In this document: in pieces, positions 9,249 to 16,220 of the stretch
Position numbering within the stretch: the first letter of the stretch is position 1
Layout of the letters: every line of letters begins with the position of its first letter
From: Pseudomonas saxonica
Lineage (GTDB): Bacteria; Pseudomonadota; Gammaproteobacteria; Pseudomonadales; Pseudomonadaceae
Assembly: GCF_007858365.1 (NCBI RefSeq)
Contig: NZ_VFIO01000007.1
Location: 204,988-268,987, forward strand
Reading direction: 5' to 3'
DNA length: 64,000 nt
Position numbers and translations under genes: made by a program
The notes under the pieces: model-generated
What the model was told of the DNA's origin: nothing
Seen by the model: only the letters and a program-made list of their open reading frames with translations
Databases searched by the model: none

Positions 9249-9416
9249 TTAATGCGCGTTGATCGGGCTGGCGGGCGCTTTTTCAAGGCTGACTTTCGGT
9301 TTTGGCTGCACCTGCGGGTGATGATGGCGGCTGATGCGCATTAAACCCCACAGCATCGCGCCGGCAACGCTTAACCAGCCGCAGATCAGCAAAAAAATGG
9401 TTAATGTCGGGCTCAT
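9249..9416 (-). CDS. Small single-helix membrane protein
   Basis: The 55-residue protein starts at MSPTLTIFLLICGWLSVAGA. Upstream of that ATG (9414-9416) is an AAGGAGGC ribosome site, which decides the start over the upstream in-frame codon. One membrane helix (about residues 4-25) is followed by a basic, proline-rich cytoplasmic tail. Similar small proteins occur in Pseudomonas without known function. Confidence 0.65.
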   Translation of the reverse strand: MSPTLTIFLLICGWLSVAGAMLWGLMRISRHHHPQVQPKPKVSLEKAPASPINAH

Positions 9417-9635
9417 CAGTGCCTCCTTCGCCCCCAATGGGCACACACATTAAGCAAGAGACAGTCTAGCTTGGGTGGTGTTGCAGTCTATTGACCAAAG
9501 GTCGTGCTGCACCAACTGATTTGCTCTATGGCGTCATAATCTCTGCCCTATAAGGCTATACCTCACCCGTTGGCCGTCCTATGATCTGCAGCCATGCCGG
9601 ATCGCAGGTCTGGCGCTTATTCAAAGCGAGGGAAC

Positions 9636-10316
9636 ATGCAGGCAGTGACGGGATTGAGATCGGTGCGACTTTGGCTGGCGTCATTAATTGCGTTGGTTAT
9701 GGTGGGATGCGCCAGTGTCGAGCCGCCAGGCATTCGCCATTTGCCTGAAAGGGTCGAGCTCAACGGCGTGCCCTTTTACCGGGGCAATGCTCATCAGAGC
9801 GGCCCGCACGTGTTAGCCAGCATGCTCGGCGAACAGCGGATCAGCGTCACCCCTGGCCTGTTGGTCAAGCCCTTGAAGCTGCCGGACGCAGAGGCGTCTT
9901 TGCAAGGCAATATGGAGCAACTGGCCACTGGTTATGGGCTGGTGGTGTATCCACTGGACACCTCACTCGAAGCGCTGTTGACCCAAGTGGCAGCCGGTCA
10001 TCCGGTCATGCTGCGTTTTAGCGACGGCACCGTGTGGTCCGAGCCGCGTTACGCGATGCTGGTGGGCTACAACCGCGCCAAGCAAACCGTGCTGCTGCGT
10101 GCAGGCATGGAGCGTCGGCGGTTGATGGACTTCAATACATTCGAGTCCGCCTGGAAGGACGCAGGTGGGTGGGCGGTGCTGATTCTGTCGCCTGATCAGT
10201 TGCCTGCCCAGGTAGATAAAGCACGCTGGCTGAAGGCAGCCAACGATTTATCCCGTGCGGGTCAGGAACAGGCCGGTGCCAAAGCCATCAAAACGCTGAC
10301 CAGCGCTGCACAATAA
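9636..10316 (+). CDS. C39-peptidase-like lipoprotein lacking the catalytic cysteine
   Basis: The 226-residue protein has a signal peptide and lipobox MVGC (Cys at about 25), and a start chosen by the GAGGGA site 6 bp upstream. The body resembles PA2778-family bacteriocin-processing-type (C39-like) cysteine peptidases: a VPFY...GPxxLASML block, then GHPVMLRF and YAMLVGYNRAKQTVLLR strands. In active relatives the first block contains Cys-Gly-Pro. Here it reads HQSGPHVLAS, with Ser in place of Cys. Proteolysis is therefore doubtful, and a binding or scaffold role is possible. It ends at a strong hairpin. Confidence 0.65.
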   Translation: MQAVTGLRSVRLWLASLIALVMVGCASVEPPGIRHLPERVELNGVPFYRGNAHQSGPHVLASMLGEQRISVTPGLLVKPLKLPDAEASLQGNMEQLATGYGLVVYPLDTSLEALLTQVAAGHPVMLRFSDGTVWSEPRYAMLVGYNRAKQTVLLRAGMERRRLMDFNTFESAWKDAGGWAVLILSPDQLPAQVDKARWLKAANDLSRAGQEQAGAKAIKTLTSAAQ

Positions 10317-10325
10317 CGAACCGGA

Positions 10326-10350
10326 GGCTGGCGCAACGTGCGCCAGCCCT
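10326..10350. terminator. Hairpin between convergent genes
   Basis: GGCTGGCGCA (10326-10335) pairs with TGCGCCAGCC (10339-10348) around a 3-base loop. It is placed between the lipoprotein gene and puuB and may serve both. Confidence 0.6.
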
Positions 10351-10356
10351 TATTGC

Positions 10357-11640
10357 CTAGAAGCCGAACTTGTCTCTCAAGCTGTAGTACCACGCCCCCA
10401 GCGCTGTAAGCGGTGTGCGTAACAGTTGCCCGCCGGGGAAGGGGTAGTGCGGCAGGTCTGCAAAGGCATCAAACCGCTCAGCTTGTCCGCGCAGGGCTTC
10501 AGCCAACACCTTGCCGGCCAGGTGGGTGTAAGTCACCCCGTGACCGCTGCACCCTTGCGAGTAATAGATGTTGTCACCGATGCGGCCGACCTGAGGTAGC
10601 CGTGACAACGTCAGCAGGAAATTACCTGTCCACGCATAGTCAATTTTCACATCCTTGAGCTGCGGGAAGGCTTTAAGCATTTTCGGCCGGATGATTACCT
10701 CGATATTGGCCGGGTCTCGTGCGCCATAGACCACGCCGCCACCGAAAATCAGGCGCTTGTCACCCGAGAGACGGTAGTAATCGAGCAAATAATTACAGTC
10801 CTCGACACAGTAATCTTGCGGTAACAGGCTATTGGCCACTGACTCGCTCAAGGGCTCGGTCGTGATCACTTGAGTGCCGCAGGGCATGGACTTGGACGCC
10901 AGCTCAGGCACCAGATTGCCCAGATAGGCATTGCCCGCAACGATAATAAACTTGGCGCGCACCTTGCCGTGTGGCGTATGCACCACCGGGCTGGCACCGC
11001 GTTCGATACGCACCGCGGGCGACTGTTCATAAATCGTCCCGCCCAATGACTCGACCGCAGCGGCTTCACCCAGCGCCAGATTCAGCGGATGAATATGGCC
11101 GCCGCTCATGTCCAGCAGACCCCCTTGGTACTGATCGCAGGCCACCACTTCACGAATACGGCGCTGGTCCAGCAGTTCCAGCTGTGTATTGCCGTAACGC
11201 TCCCAGAGTTTTTTCTGCGCTTCGAGATGGCCCATCTGCTTGCTGGTAATCGCTGCGAAGACGCCGCCGTCTTTCAGATCGCACTGAATGTTGTAGGTGG
11301 CGACACGCTCGCGAATAATCCTGGAGCCTTCAAATGCCATCTGCCCAAGCAAGTGCGCCTGCTGAGCCCCTACCGTGCGCTCAATCACATCAATATCGCG
11401 GCTGTAACTGTTAACGATCTGACCGCCATTTCGACCCGAAGCGCCAAAGCCCACCTTGGCAGCTTCCAGCACCGTCACCTTGAAACCGCTCTCCAGCAAG
11501 AACAGCGCGCTAGAGAGGCCGGTGTAGCCTGCACCGATGACACAGACATCCGTTTCGATATCGTCCTGCAAAAAAGGGCGTTCAGGGGCCGAATTAGCCG
11601 AGGCCGCGTAGTAAGACTGAGGGTAGGGGGTGTTCGACAT
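10357..11640 (-). CDS. puuB: Gamma-glutamylputrescine oxidase PuuB-like FAD oxidoreductase
   Basis: The 427-residue DAO-family flavoprotein has an ADP-binding Rossmann motif VIGAGYTGLSSALFLLESG near residues 35-53 and the GASGRNGGQ motif near 68-76 that marks FAD amine oxidases. In the putrescine pathway PuuB oxidises gamma-glutamylputrescine to the aldehyde with release of H2O2. Overall length and the C-terminal SQGCSGHGVTYTHLAGK flavin-binding block agree with PuuB. It stands alone here, without puuACD, as is common in Pseudomonas, where several paralogues exist. The exact amine substrate is therefore uncertain. Confidence 0.85.
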   Translation of the reverse strand: MSNTPYPQSYYAASANSAPERPFLQDDIETDVCVIGAGYTGLSSALFLLESGFKVTVLEAAKVGFGASGRNGGQIVNSYSRDIDVIERTVGAQQAHLLGQMAFEGSRIIRERVATYNIQCDLKDGGVFAAITSKQMGHLEAQKKLWERYGNTQLELLDQRRIREVVACDQYQGGLLDMSGGHIHPLNLALGEAAAVESLGGTIYEQSPAVRIERGASPVVHTPHGKVRAKFIIVAGNAYLGNLVPELASKSMPCGTQVITTEPLSESVANSLLPQDYCVEDCNYLLDYYRLSGDKRLIFGGGVVYGARDPANIEVIIRPKMLKAFPQLKDVKIDYAWTGNFLLTLSRLPQVGRIGDNIYYSQGCSGHGVTYTHLAGKVLAEALRGQAERFDAFADLPHYPFPGGQLLRTPLTALGAWYYSLRDKFGF

Positions 11641-11783
11641 TCTGCAGCCTCTGTTTTATATTTTTTACGAGTGAGGCCGATGCTACCTGAGAAGAAAACC
11701 AGCGGCTAGCCACTGTCCATTGAGGTTTTTTGCGCTTCAAACAAATAATTCGACTATTCATAGAGTTAGCTGCAAAAAAGGTG

Positions 11784-11811
11784 TTGACACCCCTCCGCAA
11801 ATCTATAGAAT
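11784..11811 (+). promoter_or_regulatory. Sigma-70 promoter of the tRNA-Val gene
   Basis: TTGACA (11784-11789) and TAGAAT (11806-11811) are separated by 16 bp and lie 13 bp upstream of the tRNA 5' end. Confidence 0.75.
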
Positions 11812-11824
11812 GCGACCCCACAGC

Positions 11825-11901
11825 AGGCACGTAGCTCAGTTGGTTAGAGCACCACCTTGACATGGTGGGGGTCGTTGGTTCGAGTCCAATCGCGCCTACC
11901 A
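11825..11901 (+). tRNA. tRNA-Val(GAC), prophage integration target
   Basis: The 77-nt cloverleaf has acceptor AGGCACG/CGCGCCT, D-arm GCTC/GAGC, anticodon loop TTGACAT (anticodon GAC) on a CCACC/GGTGG stem, T-arm loop TTCGAGT, and an encoded CCA. The acceptor stem has one A5-C68 mismatch. The 3' part from 11853 onward is inside the phage attachment repeat, so the gene was rebuilt by integration and stays functional on the left side. Confidence 0.95.
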
Positions 11902-11964
11902 AACAAAATCCGCTCTGCTGGGCGGTCTAGAAGGGCTCACCGAAAGGTGGGCCCTTTTTTGTTG
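11853..11964 (+). repeat. attL, 112-bp attachment repeat
   Basis: This stretch is identical base for base to 63758-63869. It starts in the 5' anticodon stem of tRNA-Val and ends just after the T run of the tRNA terminator. Flanking bases differ on both sides, which fixes the repeat limits. Confidence 0.97.
11933..11960 (+). terminator. Rho-independent terminator of tRNA-Val
   Basis: GGGCTCACC pairs with GGTGGGCCC (one G-T pair) around a GAAA tetraloop, followed by six T residues. A second copy lies in attR. Confidence 0.9.
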
Positions 11965-11970
11965 TTCTCG

Positions 11971-12003
11971 TTTGGGAAAACTTTGGGCAATCATTGGGCA
12001 AAC
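11971..12003 (+). repeat. Three tandem 11-bp repeats between attL and int (candidate Int arm sites)
   Basis: TTTGGGAAAAC (11971-11981), TTTGGGCAATC (11982-11992) and ATTGGGCAAAC (11993-12003) run head to tail in the 49 bp between the att core and the int stop codon. Lambda-type integrases bind short direct repeats in this position through their N-terminal domain. The role is inferred from position. Confidence 0.55.
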
Positions 12004-12013
12004 CACCACCGAG

Positions 12014-13153
12014 CTACAGTTTCAGGTCGGCTTTGACCTTGTGATAAATCACCGCCTCTGGCCCATGCCCAGACTGATAATGCTCAGTCATTTTCACATC
12101 CGCATGACCCATCAAACCCTGAATGTAATCCTGAGCAAATCCCTGTTGCTCATACAGCCAAGCACCCAGCGCACGAATCTCATGAAAGGTCGGCCGTTCA
12201 TTTGCTGGAATGTGGTCATAAGCCTTTGAGTCGTCCCTCGCCTGGCTAAATGCCTTGGTCAAATAGTCCGGCGTCACCGCGTTCCAGTGCAGTTTGGTAT
12301 CGAGCTGTTTACGCCTGCGTGCTTTGGGGATGTAGTGAATCAAGTAGGGGCAAACCACCGGTGAGGTGACGCATTCCAATACAACCTCGCGAAGGGCTTG
12401 TCCCATGACGATTTCCAAGTGAATTGGCGTGCCATAGTTCTGCGTCTTCCCGGGGGATACCTTGATGGTGTTTCGCTCAAGGTCCACGGCTGTTTTCGGC
12501 CACGTCACAATATCTTCGCGCCGTTGCAGGCTCAGCAGCCCTAAGCGGATGGCTCGTTTGAGCCAGGGCCGGGTACCGCTGTAGTTCAGAATTGTGTTCA
12601 GCCCATCCAACGTATGGCGTTGTCGCTTTTTCTCGGCCTCCTTCTTCACCAGCGTCAGCTCTGCCGAATTGCGCTCGCATAAACCTTTGGCTACCGCGAA
12701 AGCAAAAATCTGGACCAGTAGCCCGCGATGCTTGGTGTAAGCGTTATTCTCAAAACCGTCCAGGTACTCGGCAATCGTTAGTACATCCAGTTGGCCCATC
12801 AGCAGCCCACCCATATCTTCGCGGTAACGTGCGAGCTTGAACTGGATTTCTCGCAGAGTGCGATCGGCATAGCCGCGACTGGTCACCCATTCCTTCTCAA
12901 AACGGTCCAGCAGGTTGTCAAAGCGCGAGGCGGTGTCGCCCGTGAGCAGGGCCAGCAAGGCCCCGTCATCAGTCAGCAGAGGTAGCAGCTTGGCATTGGC
13001 GGCCTTGGCTAGGCGGATGGCCTCATTCATAGGCTTGTTGATGCTGACTTTCTTGCCAGTTACCGGGTTTTTGTACTGCCAGTACTTGCCGTTAGGGTAC
13101 AAATTGGCAGGCAGATCGCGATTCTTCGAGGTCCTCGCGCGCGGGGGAGCCAT
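12014..13153 (-). CDS. int: Tyrosine-family site-specific integrase
   Basis: The 379-residue protein has an N-terminal arm-binding region, a SAM-like core-binding region (around residues 75-170), and a catalytic domain with the R-H-R-H-Y set: Arg in LLSLQRREDI, HEIRALGAWLY, and GLMGHADVKMTEHYQ with the nucleophilic Tyr near residue 352. It recombines attP with the tRNA-Val attB and, with Xis, excises the prophage. Its stop is 50 bp from attL, the normal arrangement. The ATG overlaps the stop of xis as ATGA, so translation is coupled. Confidence 0.95.
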   Translation of the reverse strand: MAPPRARTSKNRDLPANLYPNGKYWQYKNPVTGKKVSINKPMNEAIRLAKAANAKLLPLLTDDGALLALLTGDTASRFDNLLDRFEKEWVTSRGYADRTLREIQFKLARYREDMGGLLMGQLDVLTIAEYLDGFENNAYTKHRGLLVQIFAFAVAKGLCERNSAELTLVKKEAEKKRQRHTLDGLNTILNYSGTRPWLKRAIRLGLLSLQRREDIVTWPKTAVDLERNTIKVSPGKTQNYGTPIHLEIVMGQALREVVLECVTSPVVCPYLIHYIPKARRRKQLDTKLHWNAVTPDYLTKAFSQARDDSKAYDHIPANERPTFHEIRALGAWLYEQQGFAQDYIQGLMGHADVKMTEHYQSGHGPEAVIYHKVKADLKL

Positions 13154-13386
13154 CAGCTCACCTCCATCATCTTCGCCAGAAGCGGGTCAGTTGAACCAAT
13201 GACCGCTGCTTGCAGATCGACGAAATACATCCCGCCTTTAACCTCTCCCAGCATTTCGCCTTCCTCAATCCATTTTTTCAACTGTTGAACGCTGGGCTTG
13301 CCCCCGGCGTAACGTAATTTGCGGTACTCACTTACCTCCATCAAACGAGGGAGGCGGGCAGTGATCTGGGCAATAACTTTTGCCAT
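13153..13386 (-). CDS. xis: Excisionase-like DNA-binding protein
   Basis: The 77-residue protein includes SEYRKLRYAGGKPSVQQLKKWIEEGEM followed by a wing-like VKGGMYFVDLQ segment, the MerR/winged-helix fold of phage excisionases. It overlaps int by one base as ATGA. It would bend attachment-site DNA and direct integrase toward excision. The identification rests on size, fold pattern and position next to int. Confidence 0.8.
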   Translation of the reverse strand: MAKVIAQITARLPRLMEVSEYRKLRYAGGKPSVQQLKKWIEEGEMLGEVKGGMYFVDLQAAVIGSTDPLLAKMMEVS

Positions 13387-13422
13387 GTCTGATTCCTTTC
13401 CCCGTGCGGGGCGCTGGGAGAG

Positions 13423-13653
13423 TTAAGAGGTGAGTGGATTCTTACGGAATACCCAGTCGTGACCGCATTGACGACAACGACCAAAGAGGCGGCCTGTGGC
13501 TTGAAGTGAGTCGGAAGAGGCCACGGCGCTAATCTTGCCGGCCTGTACCTCGTAGTGTCCTGAGCCGATAAGTTCTTCGGTGATTTGCATATTGCGGCCA
13601 CCGCAACGGGTGCAGCGGGCGTCGATGCGCTCGCCGATGTTCTTTGCGGTCAT
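13423..13653 (-). CDS. Small zinc-ribbon phage protein
   Basis: The 76-residue protein has two CxxC knuckles, C14-C17 (CTRC) and C60-C63 (CRQC), consistent with a zinc ribbon. It overlaps the upstream gene as ATGA and belongs to the leftward early operon. Similar small zinc proteins are common near phage integrases; the role is unknown. Confidence 0.7.
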   Translation of the reverse strand: MTAKNIGERIDARCTRCGGRNMQITEELIGSGHYEVQAGKISAVASSDSLQATGRLFGRCRQCGHDWVFRKNPLTS

Positions 13654-13820
13654 TGTTTCTCCCGTGCGCGCCGCTCAACCGCTTCGGCCTGACGCAACTT
13701 GCTGCATTTGGTGTGGTTGCCGTGGGCGCGTGACTTATTGCATTGGTCGCAGACTGTTTGCAGATCCAGCGGCCGCATGGGGCCGCCGTTTAAACGGGCG
13801 GTTCGGCGTAAAGCCGTCAT
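13650..13820 (-). CDS. Small Cys/His-rich phage protein
   Basis: The 56-residue protein starts at MTALRRTARLNGG, behind a strong AAGGAGGC ribosome site. A CDQC...H...C pattern (residues 24-39) suggests a zinc knuckle, followed by a charged helix. It is joined by ATGA overlaps to genes on both sides (13650-13653 and 13817-13820), so it sits in a tightly coupled operon. Function is unknown. Confidence 0.65.
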   Translation of the reverse strand: MTALRRTARLNGGPMRPLDLQTVCDQCNKSRAHGNHTKCSKLRQAEAVERRAREKQ

Positions 13821-14197
13821 GCTGCCTCCTTGGCATATCGAACGCCGCGATACTCTGGGCGTGACGGATAAACTGGCTTGCGAATGACTGCCGACAGCAA
13901 TTGCTTCCACGTGTTGGCTTTGTTGGGCAGGCAGATTCCGAACTCTTTGGTGTCGTACTCAATGTCGCCCACCAAGCGCTTTACCAGATCGGTGGGTACC
14001 GCAATGTTTGAACACCCGCTGTTGTAATAGCCCAATCGCTCCAGAACCAATGATTCTGGGTAGACCCCGGCACGCTCCAGCGGCCAGCAATACCCGCTGT
14101 CATTGGCGCGCCAGAGGGTTATTGCCCTGTGGCGGCGGTGAGTGTGTTTGAGGCTCAGCACGATGAACGTGCGTTCAGGCAGGTTTTCTGTAGGCAT
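13817..14197 (-). CDS. Conserved phage protein of unknown function
   Basis: The 126-residue protein contains HTHRRHRAITLWRANDSGYCWPL, then an alpha/beta-looking body with no motif I can name. A similar protein recurs in early regions of Pseudomonas prophages. It is translationally coupled to the next gene by a 4-base overlap. No membrane segment is visible. Confidence 0.6.
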   Translation of the reverse strand: MPTENLPERTFIVLSLKHTHRRHRAITLWRANDSGYCWPLERAGVYPESLVLERLGYYNSGCSNIAVPTDLVKRLVGDIEYDTKEFGICLPNKANTWKQLLSAVIRKPVYPSRPEYRGVRYAKEAA

Positions 14198-14243
14198 GAC
14201 TCGTCCTGTGCCGGGTCATGCCCAGCAGAGTGAAAGATGATTT

Positions 14244-15326
14244 TCAGATTTCTACGTAAGCAGCTATGAATTGCGTCGCCGCTTCAGCATTGATGGCGTT
14301 TCCGTAGGCGCGCAATCGTCCCACTCTTGAGGTAGCCCCATAAGCCAGCGGGAATGTGCCGGGTTCAACTGCCCGCCACTTTCCATCCCGGCAGAAAAGC
14401 CAGTCAGCATTAGCCCAAAGGCCGTTAGTCGAGCTGGGCCCGACGACTTGGCCACTCGCGCGAGTGTTTCCAGCCCCCGTTTGGTTGTTGGCTGATTCTT
14501 CACATTGCAAGTTGGTGTCGGCCAGCCCGCCAGCGGCACCGTCTCGCTCAGCCCCATCATTCCCGGTCGAGGACTGACACTGCCGCCCTTGGTCGCGTCC
14601 GTCGCTGTGCAGGTAGGCCAGCCCGCGAGATGGAATGCCTGATCCGCCAGTGATATCTGTGGATCTGTCGGCTTTCGATTTCCAATTACCGGCGGTTTCG
14701 ACTTGGCTTGCATCATTGTCGAGTCGGGAGTGTTCCAGCCCGCTAAATAAACCTGTCGCGGTAGATCCCGAGGATTCGTTCCATTGCCCCCACTGTTCTT
14801 GTGATCCCGAACTACTGGCGTATGCCACCCCCCCAATTGCGCGCAAGTGTGAAGGGCCATCCCGCCCTGACGATTGGCTGAGTTTCCCGGGCCATTCGTA
14901 TCGGTCATTTTTGGAGTCGGCCACCCAGTAGAGTCGGTCGCGGATATGCGGCGCACCGACGCTCGCAGACGGAAACGGGACGGCCCCGAAGGCGTAACCC
15001 AAGGCTTCCACGTCAGCGTGTACAAGGTCGACCCAAGGTTCGACAGCCTTGCTCGCAACCTGCTCTCCAAAGACGATTGCAGGTTTGCACTCCTTAATGA
15101 GCCAGGCGAAGGTTGGCCAAAGGTGCCGTGCGTCCTCAAACCCAGATCCAGCGCCTGCCGAGCTGAAAGGTTGGCAAGGACAGGAACCGGTCCAAACAGG
15201 TCGATCATCTGACCAGCCTGCACGCCGAAGGGCGAGGGACCAGACACCAATGCCTGCAAAGAAATGACACTGCGTAAATTCACGCAGTTCGTTTGGAAGG
15301 ACATCTTCAATACTCCGTTCATCCAC
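14244..15326 (-). CDS. C5 cytosine DNA methyltransferase
   Basis: The 360-residue protein carries C5-methyltransferase motifs in order: motif I FAGIG (residues 23-27, S-adenosylmethionine binding), motif IV SCPCQPFSSAGAG with catalytic Cys51, motif VI as FGEQVASK, motif VIII IRDRLYWVAD, and motif X LRAYGNAINAEAATQFIAA at the end. A clear motif IX/target-recognition domain is not visible in this frame. The middle (about residues 140-290) is low-complexity and Ser/Gly/Asp-rich. It probably methylates phage DNA against host restriction. A second 362-codon frame covers almost the same DNA. Confidence 0.85.
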   Translation of the reverse strand: MDERSIEDVLPNELREFTQCHFFAGIGVWSLALRRAGWSDDRPVWTGSCPCQPFSSAGAGSGFEDARHLWPTFAWLIKECKPAIVFGEQVASKAVEPWVDLVHADVEALGYAFGAVPFPSASVGAPHIRDRLYWVADSKNDRYEWPGKLSQSSGRDGPSHLRAIGGVAYASSSGSQEQWGQWNESSGSTATGLFSGLEHSRLDNDASQVETAGNWKSKADRSTDITGGSGIPSRGLAYLHSDGRDQGRQCQSSTGNDGAERDGAAGGLADTNLQCEESANNQTGAGNTRASGQVVGPSSTNGLWANADWLFCRDGKWRAVEPGTFPLAYGATSRVGRLRAYGNAINAEAATQFIAAYVEI

Positions 15327-15352
15327 GATGCCGGGCGCAATGTGTCCGGCAT
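14264..15352 (-). CDS. Second long same-strand frame over the methyltransferase gene, WPTP-repeat family
   Basis: This 362-codon frame starts 26 bp upstream of the methyltransferase ATG and overlaps it for almost its full length in another phase. The product has a conserved-looking N-terminus (NLSARQALDLGLRTHGTFG; LGSTLYTLTWKPWVTPSGPS), at least four GWPTP/GWHTP/GWNTP units, and a C-terminal LNPAHSRWLMGLPQEW block. From memory, phage-encoded proteins with these same features are common, some annotated alone. The last block resembles the motif IX region missing from the other frame. Whether it is translated is not proven. Confidence 0.5.
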   Translation of the reverse strand: MPDTLRPASWMNGVLKMSFQTNCVNLRSVISLQALVSGPSPFGVQAGQMIDLFGPVPVLANLSARQALDLGLRTHGTFGQPSPGSLRSANLQSSLESRLRARLSNLGSTLYTLTWKPWVTPSGPSRFRLRASVRRISATDSTGWPTPKMTDTNGPGNSANRQGGMALHTCAQLGGWHTPVVRDHKNSGGNGTNPRDLPRQVYLAGWNTPDSTMMQAKSKPPVIGNRKPTDPQISLADQAFHLAGWPTCTATDATKGGSVSPRPGMMGLSETVPLAGWPTPTCNVKNQPTTKRGLETLARVAKSSGPARLTAFGLMLTGFSAGMESGGQLNPAHSRWLMGLPQEWDDCAPTETPSMLKRRRNS

Positions 15353-15496
15353 CGATCAGGTTTCATAGCCACTGGGCGGCGTATGGATCAATTTCGTTGT
15401 AGTAAGCGACCATTTCTGCACCTCGCCGGCTGGCGTGCTTCGTTGATATGGGGTATTACGGGTGACCGGCATGGAGCCGGATCAAGGAGAGAAAAA

Positions 15497-15811
15497 ATGC
15501 CAATAAAAATAGATCGCAGTGGCCTCGACCGACTAATCAAAAATGCAAAGGAATTGGACGGCAAGCATCAAGTAAAGATGGTCGATGTGCTGAATCCCGA
15601 GTTCGTATCAGCTCACAGCAAATTTGATGATCTCGACTCTCTTTTTGCGGCGTCCGGTTTCAAAATCCATAGTCCAGATGATTTTGCCGCAATACCCGAT
15701 GACCAATGGGATGCGTTCATCAATGCAAATACTGACTTCGATAACTGGGCAGAAATGCAGAGGGCCGGCCACTTGCAATATCTTTCGAGCAGGCTCGAAA
15801 AGGGTCTCTAG
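15497..15811 (+). CDS. Small acidic protein on the opposite strand of the left operon
   Basis: The 104-residue protein begins MPIKIDRSGLDRLIKNAKEL after an AAGGAGAG ribosome site. It is predicted mostly helical and contains NPEFVSAHSKFDDLDSLFAAS and IPDDQWDAFINANTDFDNW. It is the only plus-strand gene inside the minus-strand early operon and sits between the methyltransferase and a regulator-like gene, as a moron would. I have a sense that this family occurs widely as a hypothetical protein; its function is unknown to me. Confidence 0.7.
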   Translation: MPIKIDRSGLDRLIKNAKELDGKHQVKMVDVLNPEFVSAHSKFDDLDSLFAASGFKIHSPDDFAAIPDDQWDAFINANTDFDNWAEMQRAGHLQYLSSRLEKGL

Positions 15812-15815
15812 CTGT

Positions 15816-16142
15816 TTAGTCAGGCTCGATGATCTCGTCACCACGGTCTTTCTGAAGGGCCAGCATGCTTTTATTGCGGAATTCCCGCGCCACGTTTTGC
15901 GAAATTTCGATTTCGTGGCGCGGCGGGCTTAGCAGAGGCAGGCAACTGGCGGAACCCAGCGCATGGAGGTGATGAATCATCAGCGTCATAGCCTCTCCCT
16001 GTTCAGTAATGCCTGACCAATTCATCAGGTCAGCGAGTGCTTGGCGAGTACCCGGTCGGACACGAAGCCTCAGCTCTTCTTCCTGTACTGCTATTCGCTT
16101 CTGCGCAGCCTTGGCAGAGCGCTCCTGTACCGTTTTGGCCAT
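15816..16142 (-). CDS. Small phage protein, possible ribbon-helix-helix type
   Basis: The 108-residue protein has a basic N-terminus followed by EEELRLRVRPGTRQALADLMNW, which could form the strand-helix start of a ribbon-helix-helix domain, and a C-terminal tail ending in acidic residues. It lies 5 bp from the end of the convergent plus-strand small gene. DNA binding is only a suggestion from the pattern. Confidence 0.6.
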   Translation of the reverse strand: MAKTVQERSAKAAQKRIAVQEEELRLRVRPGTRQALADLMNWSGITEQGEAMTLMIHHLHALGSASCLPLLSPPRHEIEISQNVAREFRNKSMLALQKDRGDEIIEPD

Positions 16143-16220
16143 GGCCTACCTCTTCAATTCCGCTGGCCGGCAGTGCCAGCCATGTTTGACGTTTGCGTTG
16201 CTGGATGCGGACTATGCGTT

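Noticed and set aside
11594..11902. 102-codon minus frame covering the tRNA-Val antisense (starts MVGAIGLEPTTPTMS)
   Set aside because: This is the well-known false protein read from the complement of a tRNA gene and its flank; it also runs into the start of puuB.
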